A stretch of 64,000 nt of DNA from UBA9732 sp052170315 (lineage in GTDB: Bacteria > Spirochaetota > Spirochaetia > Sphaerochaetales > Sphaerochaetaceae): contig JBQNAT010000012.1 in the NCBI GenBank assembly GCA_052170315.1, forward strand, positions 1 through 64,000, given 5' to 3'. Positions 15,681 through 24,698 of the stretch are shown here, piece by piece. The first letter of the stretch is position 1. Every line of letters starts with the position of its first letter. Made by a program: the position numbers and the translations under genes. The notes under the pieces are model-generated. The model was not told the origin of the DNA and did no database searches. It saw nothing but the letters and a program-made list of their open reading frames with translations.

Positions 15681-16124
15681 ATGAAGCGTTACAGAATCGG
15701 TGAAATTGCAAAGCTCTCCGGCCTTACTCTCAGAACCATAAGGTATTACGGAGAACTGGGCCTGCTTTCCGAAGGCAGGACCAATGGAAACCAGAGGTTA
15801 TATTCCGACCAGGACCTTGTTTATCTTAAAAGAATAATGGAACTTAAGGCTCTGGGTTTCTCTCTTGAGGAAATTGCAAAGATAATCAGTCTTAAAGCCG
15901 AAGACCGGACGGGAAACAAAAGAAGGACCGAACTTCTTGCCCAGTACCGTAGCAAGCTTTCGCGGGACATTGAGAGGATGAAATGCCTCCAGAGTCATAT
16001 AGAGGAGCTGAACTGGCATATCAAACAGCTGGAAGGTGCGGAAGATGCCTTCACTTCCTGTCCCGGCTCTGCATGCGCAAACTGCGAGCATAAAACCCGG
16101 TGCATTTTCTTTAAAGAGGTCTGA
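15681..16124 (+). CDS. MerR-family regulator with C-terminal four-cysteine motif
   Basis: 147 aa. Residues 1-70 are the MerR winged-helix (KRYRIGEIAKLSGLTLRTIR, YYGELGLL). A dimerisation coiled coil follows (about 80-118). Residues 127-144 hold four cysteines, C-x4-C-x2-C-x5-C (CPGSACANCEHKTRC). SoxR has C-x2-C-x-C-x5-C for a [2Fe-2S] cluster, so a redox or metal centre is likely here too, but the spacing differs. The target genes are not evident. It starts 80 bp from the divergent Nudix gene. Confidence 0.85.
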   Translation: MKRYRIGEIAKLSGLTLRTIRYYGELGLLSEGRTNGNQRLYSDQDLVYLKRIMELKALGFSLEEIAKIISLKAEDRTGNKRRTELLAQYRSKLSRDIERMKCLQSHIEELNWHIKQLEGAEDAFTSCPGSACANCEHKTRCIFFKEV

Positions 16125-16168
16125 TTTGAGACAAATCAATATACTGCAAACGATTGTTCGGGTTTGTT

Positions 16169-17464
16169 TCAATTCTGTTCGGCATAGGAGACAATAGCCT
16201 GGTTTACGATTTTTTCCATATCCGATACCGCCTCATCCAAGTCTTTGCCGTTCAGGACATCTATAATATTGGCCTGAAAGGAGTAGTAAATGGAATAGGC
16301 TGATGGTATCCATACGTTTGCCAGACCCGGATTTGATTCAAGAAGTGCATTTACCGGGACTTCATATAAAGGATTTTCAGCAAGGAAGGCCCTGAACTTT
16401 TCCGTTTCATATGTCTTTGTGTTGGCAGGCACGTAGCCTGTTGCCTCTGACCACCTGGCCTGAACGTCAGTGGAAACAAGGTATTCCAGTACTGTTTTTA
16501 CGGCATCGTTGTTTTTGAAGGAAAAAAGCGCTCCGCCTGAGATTACCGTTCCTCCCGTAGCGTTTTCGTTTACAATAGGGACTCGTGCAACTCCTACTTC
16601 AAAGTCGTCTCCGACTGCGTTTTTAACTGCTGCGAGTTTGCTCGAAGAAGCCATTATCGCGGCAGCTCTTCCGCTTGTGAATTCGTCGATTACGCCTGAG
16701 GCTATGGGATTATAAAAGCCTGTGTCGTAGACGGCTTTCCATTTTTCAAGAAAAGCCCTGTATGTTCCTTCTTTGCCAAACAGGACTTCAGTTGCCGCTC
16801 CGTCATGGCCGTTTCTGTTGTTAAGCATGTAGCTGAGCCCGTTTTGTGCTCCTATGAAAGTTGTAAGCTCATAGGTGGCGGGAATTCCCGCGAAACCTGC
16901 AACGGCAAGCTTTCCTGAAGCGTCTTTCTTTCCTGTTTTCTCTACTGCGTTCCTCATTTCATCAAGTGTCTTCGGAGGCTGAATCCCAAGAGAATCATAG
17001 AGGGTTTTGTTGTAGTAGTAGAGAAGGGCAGAAGCGTTGAACGGCATGGCAAGCAGGCCTTTTTCCGAGGTGTATGAAGAAATTCCGCTTTTAAGTATAT
17101 TGGAAACATCAAGACCCAGTTCATCTACAGTTACCAGATAGTCCGAATGGTTCATGTCAATTGCAGCGGTGGCGTCCATCATCGCAATGTCCGGAAGCGA
17201 ATCGGTGCCCGATGCTGCATTAACCTTTATCAGCACATCGTTGGCTTTCCCCTGATAAACGGCTTCTATGGCAATGTTTTTTTCCTTTCCCATTGTCCCG
17301 TTGAAGGTTTTGGCGATTTCTTCAAATACGGCGGCGTTAGAGCCTTGTGCGGAGTGCCATAGAGTAACCGTTTCAACGGTTTTTTCAGCCGAGCCTCCGG
17401 CGAAAAGCGGCAGAGCAATAAAGGTGAAAAACATGATTACAATAGTTTTTTCGACACTTTTCAT
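16169..17464 (-). CDS. ABC importer substrate-binding protein (sugar/glycerol-phosphate type)
   Basis: 431 aa. The signal peptide ends at LPLFAGGSAEK, a form common in spirochaete binding proteins. The mature part has the family 1 pattern: VTLWHSAQGSNAAVFEEI, GIPATYELTTFIG and YYNKTLYDSLGIQPPKTLDE, as in UgpB and related oligosaccharide or sn-glycerol-3-phosphate binding proteins. It is the last gene of the minus-strand operon after the two permeases. The substrate cannot be set from sequence alone; the UgpB-like architecture is the best guess. Confidence 0.85.
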   Translation of the reverse strand: MKSVEKTIVIMFFTFIALPLFAGGSAEKTVETVTLWHSAQGSNAAVFEEIAKTFNGTMGKEKNIAIEAVYQGKANDVLIKVNAASGTDSLPDIAMMDATAAIDMNHSDYLVTVDELGLDVSNILKSGISSYTSEKGLLAMPFNASALLYYYNKTLYDSLGIQPPKTLDEMRNAVEKTGKKDASGKLAVAGFAGIPATYELTTFIGAQNGLSYMLNNRNGHDGAATEVLFGKEGTYRAFLEKWKAVYDTGFYNPIASGVIDEFTSGRAAAIMASSSKLAAVKNAVGDDFEVGVARVPIVNENATGGTVISGGALFSFKNNDAVKTVLEYLVSTDVQARWSEATGYVPANTKTYETEKFRAFLAENPLYEVPVNALLESNPGLANVWIPSAYSIYYSFQANIIDVLNGKDLDEAVSDMEKIVNQAIVSYAEQN

Positions 17465-17468
17465 GATA

Positions 17469-18284
17469 TTACTTCCTTATTAAAGCGTTTTCTATTCGTT
17501 TTTTTCCAATAGCCAAAAGTACGAGGAAAGGTAGAGAAATCAGTACAAGCGTTGCCATTTGGGCACCTGTTTCGCCTGATTCCGCAAAACCAAGCATTGT
17601 TATGCCTGTCTGTATGGTGCGTGCGCGGGGCTTGTTTGTTACAAGCAAAGGCCATAGGTATCTGTTGAAGGCAGTGATTATTGTCTGAATTATTATGGTA
17701 ATTACTGCGGGACTTGAAAGCGGCAGCAGCACTGACCAGATGTATCTTATGTCTGAGGCTCCGTCTATTCTTGCTGCGTCATAAAGTTCTTTTCCCTGTG
17801 CGGTAAAGAAGCCCATGACAAGCAGCATCTGGGCAGCGGAAAAAAGTCCTGTGCATATTATGCCTGCCCATGTGTCCAGAAGGCCCAGAGCGGCTACTGT
17901 TTTGTAGTTCTGATACAGAATGGCTTCCTGAGGGACAAAGAGAGTAAGCGTAAGCGCTGCTAAGATTAGGTTGCGACCTCTGAATCTCAAATGGGTAAGC
18001 GCGAAGGCGGCAAAGACAACGGTAACGCTTCTTATTGCCGCTGTAAGAACGGATGTTCCGATTGAGTTTATCAGGTATGCGGAAAAGTATCTGTGCCCGA
18101 AGGCTTTTGTATAGTTTTCCCATATCGGTATTTCAGGAAGAATGTGGAGTCTGTTGAAATCCCTTGCTGAAAAGAGGGACGAGGAAAACATATAGAAAAT
18201 GGGGAAGGCTATTATCAGCGCAAAAACCGCAAGCAGTATTTTTCTTATTATATACTTAAAGGTATCTGCAGGTCTTCTGGTCAT
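17469..18284 (-). CDS. ABC importer permease, MalG/UgpE type
   Basis: 271 aa, six predicted transmembrane segments. The coupling (EAA) loop reads ELYDAARIDGASDIRYIWSV, followed by LPLSSPA, which docks to the ATPase. N-terminal FPIFYMFSSSLFSARDFNRL is the usual first periplasmic loop of MalG/UgpE proteins. It overlaps the upstream permease gene by four bases, so the two are made in equal amounts. The operon has no ATPase gene; a shared MsmK/UgpC-type ATPase encoded elsewhere is presumed. Confidence 0.87.
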   Translation of the reverse strand: MTRRPADTFKYIIRKILLAVFALIIAFPIFYMFSSSLFSARDFNRLHILPEIPIWENYTKAFGHRYFSAYLINSIGTSVLTAAIRSVTVVFAAFALTHLRFRGRNLILAALTLTLFVPQEAILYQNYKTVAALGLLDTWAGIICTGLFSAAQMLLVMGFFTAQGKELYDAARIDGASDIRYIWSVLLPLSSPAVITIIIQTIITAFNRYLWPLLVTNKPRARTIQTGITMLGFAESGETGAQMATLVLISLPFLVLLAIGKKRIENALIRK

Positions 18285-19168
18285 TTCCGTTTCCTCTTAA
18301 GAAGGATGTAGGCTGTCATTGCAAGTGCGGCAACTGCCAGAACAAGGGCTGAAAGGGCGTTCTGAACGGCCCGGTTGCCGCTTTTGAAGGCCTCGACATA
18401 ATAATAGAACATTATGCTTTCGGTGGTTCGGTACGGACCTCCTTCCGTAAGTATGATTATCGGGGCGGAAATGAGTAAAGCGTCCTTCAATGCAAGGAAA
18501 ATTGTCACAAGGACCGTTTCCTTTATCATAGGAACCTCGATTTGAAGAAAGAGGCGCCAGCCGCCGGCTCCGTCCATTCTCGCGGCTTCAATAACGCTCC
18601 TGTCTTTGCTTCTGAAGGCGCTCATGAGAAGGATGTAATCTATGCCGAAGTCAAGAAATACTCCAAGCACCACAAGTACGGCCATAGCTCCTGCCGGTTC
18701 GTTAATCCAGCCGGAATCTGTTCCCAGAATTTTGTTTATTACGGATGCCCTGCCTCTGAAAAGTTCCTTTATGATAAGGCTGTAGGTTGAAAGCGAAATG
18801 GCTACGGGTGCAAAAAAGATATACTCAGGAACCGCGGAAAATCTGCTTTTGCGTCTTGTCATAGATGCGGCAAGCAGTGTCAGCGCCGTATTGACGGGTA
18901 CAAAAAGGACGACAAACTTAAGCGTAACAAGGACGCTGTTTAAAAAGGCTTTGTCGGAAAAAAGTGTTTTGTAGTTTGAAAGGCCTGAAAAACCAAGGAT
19001 GCGTCCGCCCTGATTTACTGTCAAAAAGGATTCGGCAAAGCTTTTTAATGCGGGGAACCAGTAAAACAGGGCTGCAAGCAGCATCGCAGGAGCTAAAAAA
19101 AGATAAGCTTTTTTATCATTTTGATTTTTCACGTTAGTTAATATACCTAAAAAGTTATTTTTGTTCAA
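18281..19168 (-). CDS. ABC importer permease, MalF/UgpA type
   Basis: 295 aa with six transmembrane segments and the coupling loop SVIEAARMDGAGGWRLFLQI followed by EVPMIK. It is first in the three-gene operon, so the heteromeric channel is formed with the gene at 17469. The promoter must lie in the 180-bp AT-rich gap before the Nudix gene, where a TAACGTTA palindrome (19225-19232) could be a LacI-type operator. The N-terminal 20 residues are hydrophilic. Confidence 0.87.
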   Translation of the reverse strand: MNKNNFLGILTNVKNQNDKKAYLFLAPAMLLAALFYWFPALKSFAESFLTVNQGGRILGFSGLSNYKTLFSDKAFLNSVLVTLKFVVLFVPVNTALTLLAASMTRRKSRFSAVPEYIFFAPVAISLSTYSLIIKELFRGRASVINKILGTDSGWINEPAGAMAVLVVLGVFLDFGIDYILLMSAFRSKDRSVIEAARMDGAGGWRLFLQIEVPMIKETVLVTIFLALKDALLISAPIIILTEGGPYRTTESIMFYYYVEAFKSGNRAVQNALSALVLAVAALAMTAYILLKRKRK

Positions 19169-19348
19169 GGGTAAATAATAGATAATTGCTTATTTTAAAA
19201 GAAATTATATTACATATTAAAAGCTAACGTTAACTTTATAATGTAAAGTTTTTCACTTTATCTTCTTTCACTTGCGTATCTTATTGCATGTGTTTTTAAT
19301 GAATAAAGGTATGTAAAAGTGCTATACTTGTCTGAAACGGAGGCGGAA

Positions 19349-19858
19349 ATGGCTTTTATAAACGATAACGAAAGATTCTGTGCAAAATGCGGGACAAAGT
19401 ATGAGATAAAAGAGATGGAAGGCGAAGGCTCCGTTCAGTTCTGTCCTAACTGCAATGAATACCATTTCCCTGTATTCAGCACCGCGTGCAGTATGGTTGT
19501 TGTTGACTCGAAAGCCAAAAAAATACTTCTGATAAAGCAGTACGGAAGGGACCACTACATTCTTGTTGCAGGCTATGTGAACCGCGGAGAGGATGCTGAA
19601 AATACCGTTGCGCGTGAAATCCTGGAAGAAACCGGCCTTAAAGCTAAGACAATCCGCTTCAACCGCAGTAAATACTTTGAAAGAAGCAATACGCTCATAC
19701 TGAACTGGACTGTTGAAATAGAGGATGCTTCTGCTATTAAGACCAACGGTGAGATTGATTCCTATGACTGGTTTTCCTTTGATGAAGCAAGAAAGAAAGT
19801 TAAAGACGGCTCTCTTGCCCAGTGGTTCCTGAACCGTTATCTTGATTCGCTGAACTGA
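19349..19858 (+). CDS. Nudix hydrolase with zinc ribbon (NudC-like)
   Basis: 169 aa from the ATG at 19349, chosen for GGAGGCGG upstream. Residues 6-34 form a four-cysteine zinc ribbon (CAKCGTKYE and CPNCNEYHFP). The Nudix box follows at about 74-96 (GYVNRGEDAENTVAREILEE with TGL). The layout matches the C-terminal half of NADH pyrophosphatase/NAD-decapping NudC, lacking its N-terminal domain. Activity on NAD(H) or related dinucleotides is possible but not proven by sequence. Confidence 0.82.
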   Translation: MAFINDNERFCAKCGTKYEIKEMEGEGSVQFCPNCNEYHFPVFSTACSMVVVDSKAKKILLIKQYGRDHYILVAGYVNRGEDAENTVAREILEETGLKAKTIRFNRSKYFERSNTLILNWTVEIEDASAIKTNGEIDSYDWFSFDEARKKVKDGSLAQWFLNRYLDSLN

Positions 19859-19863
19859 AACTG

Positions 19864-20190
19864 TTTAACTGTTGACCGGTTTGACTGTTTGACTCTTTGA
19901 CAGTGCGACTGTTTGACATACATAACTTGTTATATATAAATAAATTAACCCTATTTTCCAGTTTGGTGTGGCATAGGTTTGACAGTCTGACAGTTCGACA
20001 GTCCGACAAATTTGTCAAACAGTCAAACAGTTATACTGTTGAAAACAGGTCATGATTTCAATGGTAAAGAAATTAAATTATTATATTATATAAACTTATA
20101 TTAAAAATTCCATGTCAAACAGTTAAACAGTCATACAGTCGCACTGTCAAACCGGTCAACTGTCACACAGTTACACTGTCACACGGTTTA
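19864..20190. repeat. Degenerate 8-bp satellite in inverted arrays
   Basis: Tandem octamers near TTTGACTG form array A (19864-19919, 7 units), array B with four direct then four inverted units meeting at GACAAATTTGTC (19978-20042), and array C with 10 units in inverted orientation (20111-20190). TTTGACAGTGCGACTGT in A (19896-19912) is exactly matched as ACAGTCGCACTGTCAAA in C (20135-20151). AT-rich spacers separate the arrays. There is no open reading frame across it. It fills the gap between the Nudix gene and the histidine operon. Confidence 0.9.
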
Positions 20191-20260
20191 TGTTTTTCCC
20201 ACAAAATTCATAAAACAAAATCCGCCTTCTCTTATTTACTTTAATACATTAAAGTGATAA

Positions 20261-20280
20261 TGTGATAACATAATATCACA
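20261..20280. promoter_or_regulatory. Dyad upstream of histidine operon
   Basis: TGTGATA-ACATAA-TATCACA, seven-base arms with a six-base spacer, lies 67 bp upstream of the hisR-like gene. A second dyad, CTTTAA-TACA-TTAAAG, lies at 20239-20254. Either could be the operator for the first gene of the operon, a TrpR-like repressor. No binding motif is known to me for this lineage. Confidence 0.4.
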
Positions 20281-20346
20281 ATAGCATAATAAACAATAAC
20301 CAAATGAGATTCCGAACTATATGGAAAAAAGGTTAAGGAGAGCCTG

Positions 20347-20637
20347 ATGGAAAAAATAGACGAACAGACAGCCAAAGATTTTTATTCGGCGGTGCTTTCT
20401 CTGGAAAACATAGATGAGTGCAAGGCTTTCTTTGAGGACATATGCACAATCAGGGAACTGCAGGACCTGTCTCAGCGCCTTCAGGTTGCCCTGCTTCTGT
20501 CCATGGGGAAAAATTATCAGGAAATATCAAACGCCACAAGCGTTTCTTCTGCGACAATTTCACGTGTTAACCGCTGTCTTCTCTACGGAGACGGGGGTTA
20601 TAAAATAGTTTTGGAGAGGCTTGCGAAAAATGAATGA
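20347..20637 (+). CDS. TrpR/YerC-family regulator at head of his operon
   Basis: 96 aa, an all-helical TrpR-superfamily protein of the YerC/YecD type: FYSAVLSLENIDECKAFFED, CTIRELQDLSQRLQVALLLS, then the HTH (YQEISNATSVSSATISRVNR). Members of this family repress his genes in several bacteria (HisR). It is the first gene of the histidine operon, overlapping hisZ by 8 bases, which makes the regulatory link likely. AAGGAGAG precedes the ATG. Histidine or a histidine adduct as co-repressor is inference. Confidence 0.85.
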   Translation: MEKIDEQTAKDFYSAVLSLENIDECKAFFEDICTIRELQDLSQRLQVALLLSMGKNYQEISNATSVSSATISRVNRCLLYGDGGYKIVLERLAKNE

Positions 20638-21718
20638 GCCGGAAATGAATCTCAAAGGCGAAGAAAAAACTATCCTCTCCCTGCGCTCGCTCTATGCCTC
20701 TTACGGCTATCAGCCATATAGAATGAGCCGCTTCGAAGAGTACGACCTTTATTCTGACAACAAGGATTTTCTTCCGTCAGGCAATATAATCACCTTTACG
20801 GATACAGACGGCAGGCTTCTTGCGCTCAAACCTGATGTTACCCTTTCCATAGTCAAGAACCTTAAGGAAAACAGAGGATACGTAAACCGTATTTTCTACG
20901 ATGAAAATGTCTATAGGGTTTCAGACCGGTTTGGAACTTTCAGGGAAATAACGCAGGCAGGGGTCGAGTGCGTAGGCGATATTGGCATTCTGGAACTTTC
21001 AGAGGCTGCTGTTCTGGCGCAGAAGAGCCTTAAGATTATTTCCCAAGACTGTGTTCTTATGGTTTCTCATATGGGTATAGTTGAAGATTTTCTGAAAGAG
21101 CTGGGTTCGGAAGAGCTTTCCGCAAAGGCTCTTGAAGCCCTGAAAAGCAAAAACACCTGTGCTCTTGAAGCGCAGGCCTCAGAATATCCGGAAAAATTAG
21201 GAACGTTTCTTAAGCTTGAAAAACTTGCAATGCTAAGCGGAGACAATTGTGAAATCTATGACCAACTTATGAAACTTGGCGCAAAAAAAGAAGCATTAGA
21301 GGAACTTAAGAGCATCATTTCAGTTTTGGACAGCTCCTGCGCAAGGATTGATTTTTCGGTTCTGGGCGGTATGAAATACTATAACGGCATAACGTTCCGC
21401 GGCTATATCAGAGGGATTCCTGTTCCGGTGGTATCGGGCGGCCAGTATGACAAACTTATGAAAAGAATGAACCGCAGTTCCAAGGCGATAGGTTTTGCCG
21501 TATATATGGATACAGTTGAAAGGATGTTTGAAAAGCCTGCCGAATATGATGTGGATACTGTTGTGCTTTACAAAGACAGGGACAGCGTTGAGGCTGTTAT
21601 GAAAAAAACGCAGGAAATTAGAAATTCAGGCAAAACGGCAGCTGCACTGAAAAAAATACCTGAGAAGCTCAGATACAGAGAAATTGTTTCTATGGAAGGA
21701 GGCAATGCGGATGCTTAA
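20630..21718 (+). CDS. hisZ: ATP phosphoribosyltransferase regulatory subunit HisZ
   Basis: 362 aa from the ATG at 20630 inside the hisR-like gene's end; AGAGG lies upstream. It is a class II histidyl-tRNA synthetase paralogue without the tRNA-binding role: YQPYRMSRFEEYDLY, LLALKPDVTLSIVK (motif 2 region), VYRVSDRFGTFREITQAGVE and FSVLGGMKYYNGITFRGYI. In the short-form system HisZ binds histidine and activates HisG. Next to a short hisG this assignment is firm. It overlaps hisG by 8 bases. Confidence 0.93.
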   Translation: MNEPEMNLKGEEKTILSLRSLYASYGYQPYRMSRFEEYDLYSDNKDFLPSGNIITFTDTDGRLLALKPDVTLSIVKNLKENRGYVNRIFYDENVYRVSDRFGTFREITQAGVECVGDIGILELSEAAVLAQKSLKIISQDCVLMVSHMGIVEDFLKELGSEELSAKALEALKSKNTCALEAQASEYPEKLGTFLKLEKLAMLSGDNCEIYDQLMKLGAKKEALEELKSIISVLDSSCARIDFSVLGGMKYYNGITFRGYIRGIPVPVVSGGQYDKLMKRMNRSSKAIGFAVYMDTVERMFEKPAEYDVDTVVLYKDRDSVEAVMKKTQEIRNSGKTAAALKKIPEKLRYREIVSMEGGNADA

Positions 21719-22343
21719 TATCGCTCTTCCAAAGGGACGTCTTGGTGAAAAAGCTTACCGAATGCTTGCAAAAGCGGGTTTTGATTGCTCAGAGGTACTT
21801 TCAGATTCAAGAAAACTTATTTTCACGAATGAAAAATCGAGGGTAAGGTTTTTCTGGGTCAAGCCAAGCGACATCTGCGTATACGTTGAGCGCGGCGCAG
21901 CTGATATAGGTATTGCGGGCAAGGATATAATTGTAGAATACGGAAGTAATGTGTACGAGCTTCTGGATTTGAAAATCGGAAAGTGCGGAATGTGCGTTGC
22001 CGCGGCAAAGGGCTTTCGTGACAATCATGATGTTACCCTCAGAGTTGCGACCAAGTTTCCAAACATCGCAAGACAGTACTATGCCTCAATCGGCAGGGAA
22101 ATAGACATAATACGACTGAACGGCTCTATAGAGCTTGCACCCGTTCTTGGGCTTTCGGACGTGATTGTGGATATCGTTGAAACAGGGACTACTCTTAAGG
22201 AAAACGGGCTTGAAGTGACGGAAAAAATAATTGATATTTCAGCACGGCTCATTGCCAACAAGGCTTCATTTGAGTTCAAAAAAACAGAAATACTGAAAGT
22301 CGCCGCCGGTCTTAGAAGTCAGTCGGAGGGAAAAAATGATTAG
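21711..22343 (+). CDS. hisG: ATP phosphoribosyltransferase catalytic subunit, short form
   Basis: 210 aa, the short HisG_S form that needs HisZ. Start at the ATG 21711, nine bases after GGAGG; an ATG at 21705 is too close to it. Motifs: LNIALPKGRLGEKA, VERGAADIGIAGKDI (binding region) and the PRPP-binding VDIVETGTTLKENGL. It performs the first step of histidine synthesis, ATP plus PRPP to phosphoribosyl-ATP. The stop overlaps the hisD start. Confidence 0.95.
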   Translation: MLNIALPKGRLGEKAYRMLAKAGFDCSEVLSDSRKLIFTNEKSRVRFFWVKPSDICVYVERGAADIGIAGKDIIVEYGSNVYELLDLKIGKCGMCVAAAKGFRDNHDVTLRVATKFPNIARQYYASIGREIDIIRLNGSIELAPVLGLSDVIVDIVETGTTLKENGLEVTEKIIDISARLIANKASFEFKKTEILKVAAGLRSQSEGKND

Positions 22344-23634
22344 GATAATGAAATACAAAAAGGTATCGGATTCGGAAATTTTTCGCCGCGGCACAGCTTA
22401 TAACGACGTTTCAAAGATTGTTTCCTCGATTCTTTCCGATGTTGAAAAGCGCGGTGATGCGGCATTAAGGGAATATACAAAAAAGTTTGACGGCTGTGAT
22501 ATAGATGCCATTGAGGTTCCTTTTTCGGAGCTTGAGCAGGCCGCCGCTTCCATGGACAGTAATTTCATGCGTGTACTGAAAAAAGCCGCGGAAAACATCA
22601 GCTCTTATCACCGTCGCCAGATTCGCGAAAGCTTTGTCATTTCCGAAAAAGAAGGCATTGTCCTTGGCCAGAAAGTTGTGCCCGTAGCCGCTGCAGGCAT
22701 TTATGTCCCGGGAGGAACCGCGGCATACCCGTCAACCGTTCTTATGGACACTATCCCTGCCAAGCTGGCAGGTGTTGGACAGGTTATCATGGTATCACCT
22801 CCCGGCGGCAAAGACGGAAAAATCAGTTCCGCAGTACTTGCCGCCGCCTATGTGGCAGGTGTGGACAGAGTTTTCCGTGTAGGCGGCGCGCAGGCTGTGG
22901 CGGCTCTGGCGTACGGCACTCAGACCGTCCCGAAAGCGGATAAAATTGTAGGCCCCGGTAATATTTTTGTTGCCGAGGCCAAAAAACAGGTTTTAGGCAT
23001 AGTTTCGATAGACATGATTGCAGGCCCCAGCGAAATTCTAATCATCGCAGACGGGAAATCTGACCCCGAAATCCTTGCGGCTGATATGTTAAGTCAGGCC
23101 GAACATGACAAAAATGCTTCCGCGGTTTTGATAACGGACTGCTCCGAGCTTGCCTTAAAAGTTTCAGCTGAACTTGAAAAACAGCTTTCGGAACTTCCCA
23201 GAGAAGAAATTGCAAGGGCCTCTATAGAAAACAACGGTAAAATAATTATCGTTGATTCTATAAAACAAGCCATTGAAGTGAGCGACAGAATAGCCCCCGA
23301 GCATCTTGAGGTTTGTGTGGATTCTCCGTTTGATTATCTTGACAGTATTCACAACGCGGGTTCAGTTTTTCTGGGGCGCAGCTGCCCTGAGGCGCTTGGC
23401 GATTATCTTGCAGGACCCAATCACACTCTGCCCACAGGAGGAACCGCGCGGTTTTCTTCTCCGCTTTCTGTAAGCGACTTTGTAAAAACCTATCAGTTTA
23501 CCTACTATACTCAGAAGGCTATCTCTTCCGTCGCGAAAGATATTGCGCTGTTTGCAAGAAAAGAAGGACTTGAAGCCCATGCCAGAAGCGCCCTTGCCAG
23601 GCTGAAAAATGATTTGAAAGGCGGTTTGAAATGA
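22336..23634 (+). CDS. hisD: Histidinol dehydrogenase
   Basis: 432 aa. Zinc/histidinol and NAD motifs are present: GIYVPGGTAAYPSTVLM, RVGGAQAVAALAYGT, KIVGPGNIFVAEAK, IAGPSEI, LSQAEHD and APEHLEV, PNHTLPTGGTARF (catalytic Glu-His pair in APEHLE and the metal-binding residues). It oxidises histidinol to histidine in two NAD-dependent steps. GGAGGG precedes the ATG. The four-base overlap with hisC continues the tight operon. Confidence 0.97.
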   Translation: MIRIMKYKKVSDSEIFRRGTAYNDVSKIVSSILSDVEKRGDAALREYTKKFDGCDIDAIEVPFSELEQAAASMDSNFMRVLKKAAENISSYHRRQIRESFVISEKEGIVLGQKVVPVAAAGIYVPGGTAAYPSTVLMDTIPAKLAGVGQVIMVSPPGGKDGKISSAVLAAAYVAGVDRVFRVGGAQAVAALAYGTQTVPKADKIVGPGNIFVAEAKKQVLGIVSIDMIAGPSEILIIADGKSDPEILAADMLSQAEHDKNASAVLITDCSELALKVSAELEKQLSELPREEIARASIENNGKIIIVDSIKQAIEVSDRIAPEHLEVCVDSPFDYLDSIHNAGSVFLGRSCPEALGDYLAGPNHTLPTGGTARFSSPLSVSDFVKTYQFTYYTQKAISSVAKDIALFARKEGLEAHARSALARLKNDLKGGLK

Positions 23635-24698
23635 GCAGATTCCTTTCTCCGAAATACTGCGGCCTTGAACCCTATGCTCCGGGCGAACAGCCTTACTCAA
23701 TGAAGGATTATATTAAGCTGAACACCAACGAAAGCCCGTTTCCGCCGTCTGAAAAATCCGTTGAGTATGCAAAGGCAAACACAAGGCCTCTTAATCTTTA
23801 CAGTGACCCGGAATTGGCGGAACTTACTAAAAAAATAGCATTATACTATAAAACAGACCCTTCAACCGTGCTTGTATCCAACGGTTCGGACGAGGTATTG
23901 AATTTTGCCTTCATGGCTTTTACAGATGATAAAACGCCTGCCGTTTTTGCCGACATCACCTATGGTTTCTATCCCGTTTTTGCATGCCTGAACGGCAGCG
24001 CCGTTGATATTGTCCCGCTCAGAGAGGATTTTTCTCTTAATATTGATGACTATATAGGAAGAAACGGGACGGTCTTTATAGCAAATCCCAACGCTCCGAC
24101 GGGTCTTGCCGTAAGTGTCGGAGAGATTGAGCGCCTGATTGTAAGCAATCCTTACAGAGTTGTGGTTGTGGATGAAGCTTATGTGGATTTCGGCGCAAAA
24201 AGCTGCATAAGGCTTGCGGAAAAATATGACAATCTTCTTGTGTGCCAGACCTTTTCGAAATCAAGGAGCTTTGCCGGAGGCCGCCTTGGCTATGCCATAG
24301 GCGCAAAGAGTCTTATTGACGATTTGAAGGTTATAAAGTATTCGACAAACCCCTACAATGTAAATTCCATGACAAGCGCAATGGGAATTGGGATTTTAAA
24401 CGATATGCCCTACTACACTGAAAACTGCAGAAAGATTATGGAAAACAGGGCTTTCGCGGTGAAAGAACTCAAAGCTCTTGGTTTCACGATATTGGATTCA
24501 AAGGCTAACTTCATCTTCGTTTCCTCTGACAGAATTGAAGGCGAAGCATACTACAGGGAGCTGAAAAAAAAAGGCATCCTTGTACGTCATTTCAACAAAG
24601 ACAGAATTTCAAACTGGTGCAGAGTTTCAATAGGCACAAAAGAAAGCATTGAAGCTTTAATATCCAAAACAAAAGAGATACTTGGAGGGACGGTATGA
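23631..24698 (+). CDS. hisC: Histidinol-phosphate aminotransferase
   Basis: 355 aa, fold type I PLP enzyme. KLNTNESPFPPS at the N-terminus, NPNAPTG (the Asn that contacts PLP), VVVDEAYVDFG (PLP Asp) and the lysine in TFSKSRSFAGGRLGYA (Schiff base). It converts imidazole acetol-phosphate and glutamate to histidinol phosphate. The start overlaps the hisD stop (ATGA). Confidence 0.96.
   Translation: MSRFLSPKYCGLEPYAPGEQPYSMKDYIKLNTNESPFPPSEKSVEYAKANTRPLNLYSDPELAELTKKIALYYKTDPSTVLVSNGSDEVLNFAFMAFTDDKTPAVFADITYGFYPVFACLNGSAVDIVPLREDFSLNIDDYIGRNGTVFIANPNAPTGLAVSVGEIERLIVSNPYRVVVVDEAYVDFGAKSCIRLAEKYDNLLVCQTFSKSRSFAGGRLGYAIGAKSLIDDLKVIKYSTNPYNVNSMTSAMGIGILNDMPYYTENCRKIMENRAFAVKELKALGFTILDSKANFIFVSSDRIEGEAYYRELKKKGILVRHFNKDRISNWCRVSIGTKESIEALISKTKEILGGTV

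Noticed and set aside
16104..16165. TTGAGACAAA ... TTTGTTTCAA inverted pair after the MerR gene
   Set aside because: The loop is over 25 bases and no T run follows, so it does not support a terminator or a defined operator.
19960..19982. Possible sigma-54 site TGGCATAGGTTTGAC in the octamer region
   Set aside because: The -12 part is TGAC rather than TTGC, and the -24 lacks the final C of GGCAC; it falls in repeat DNA.
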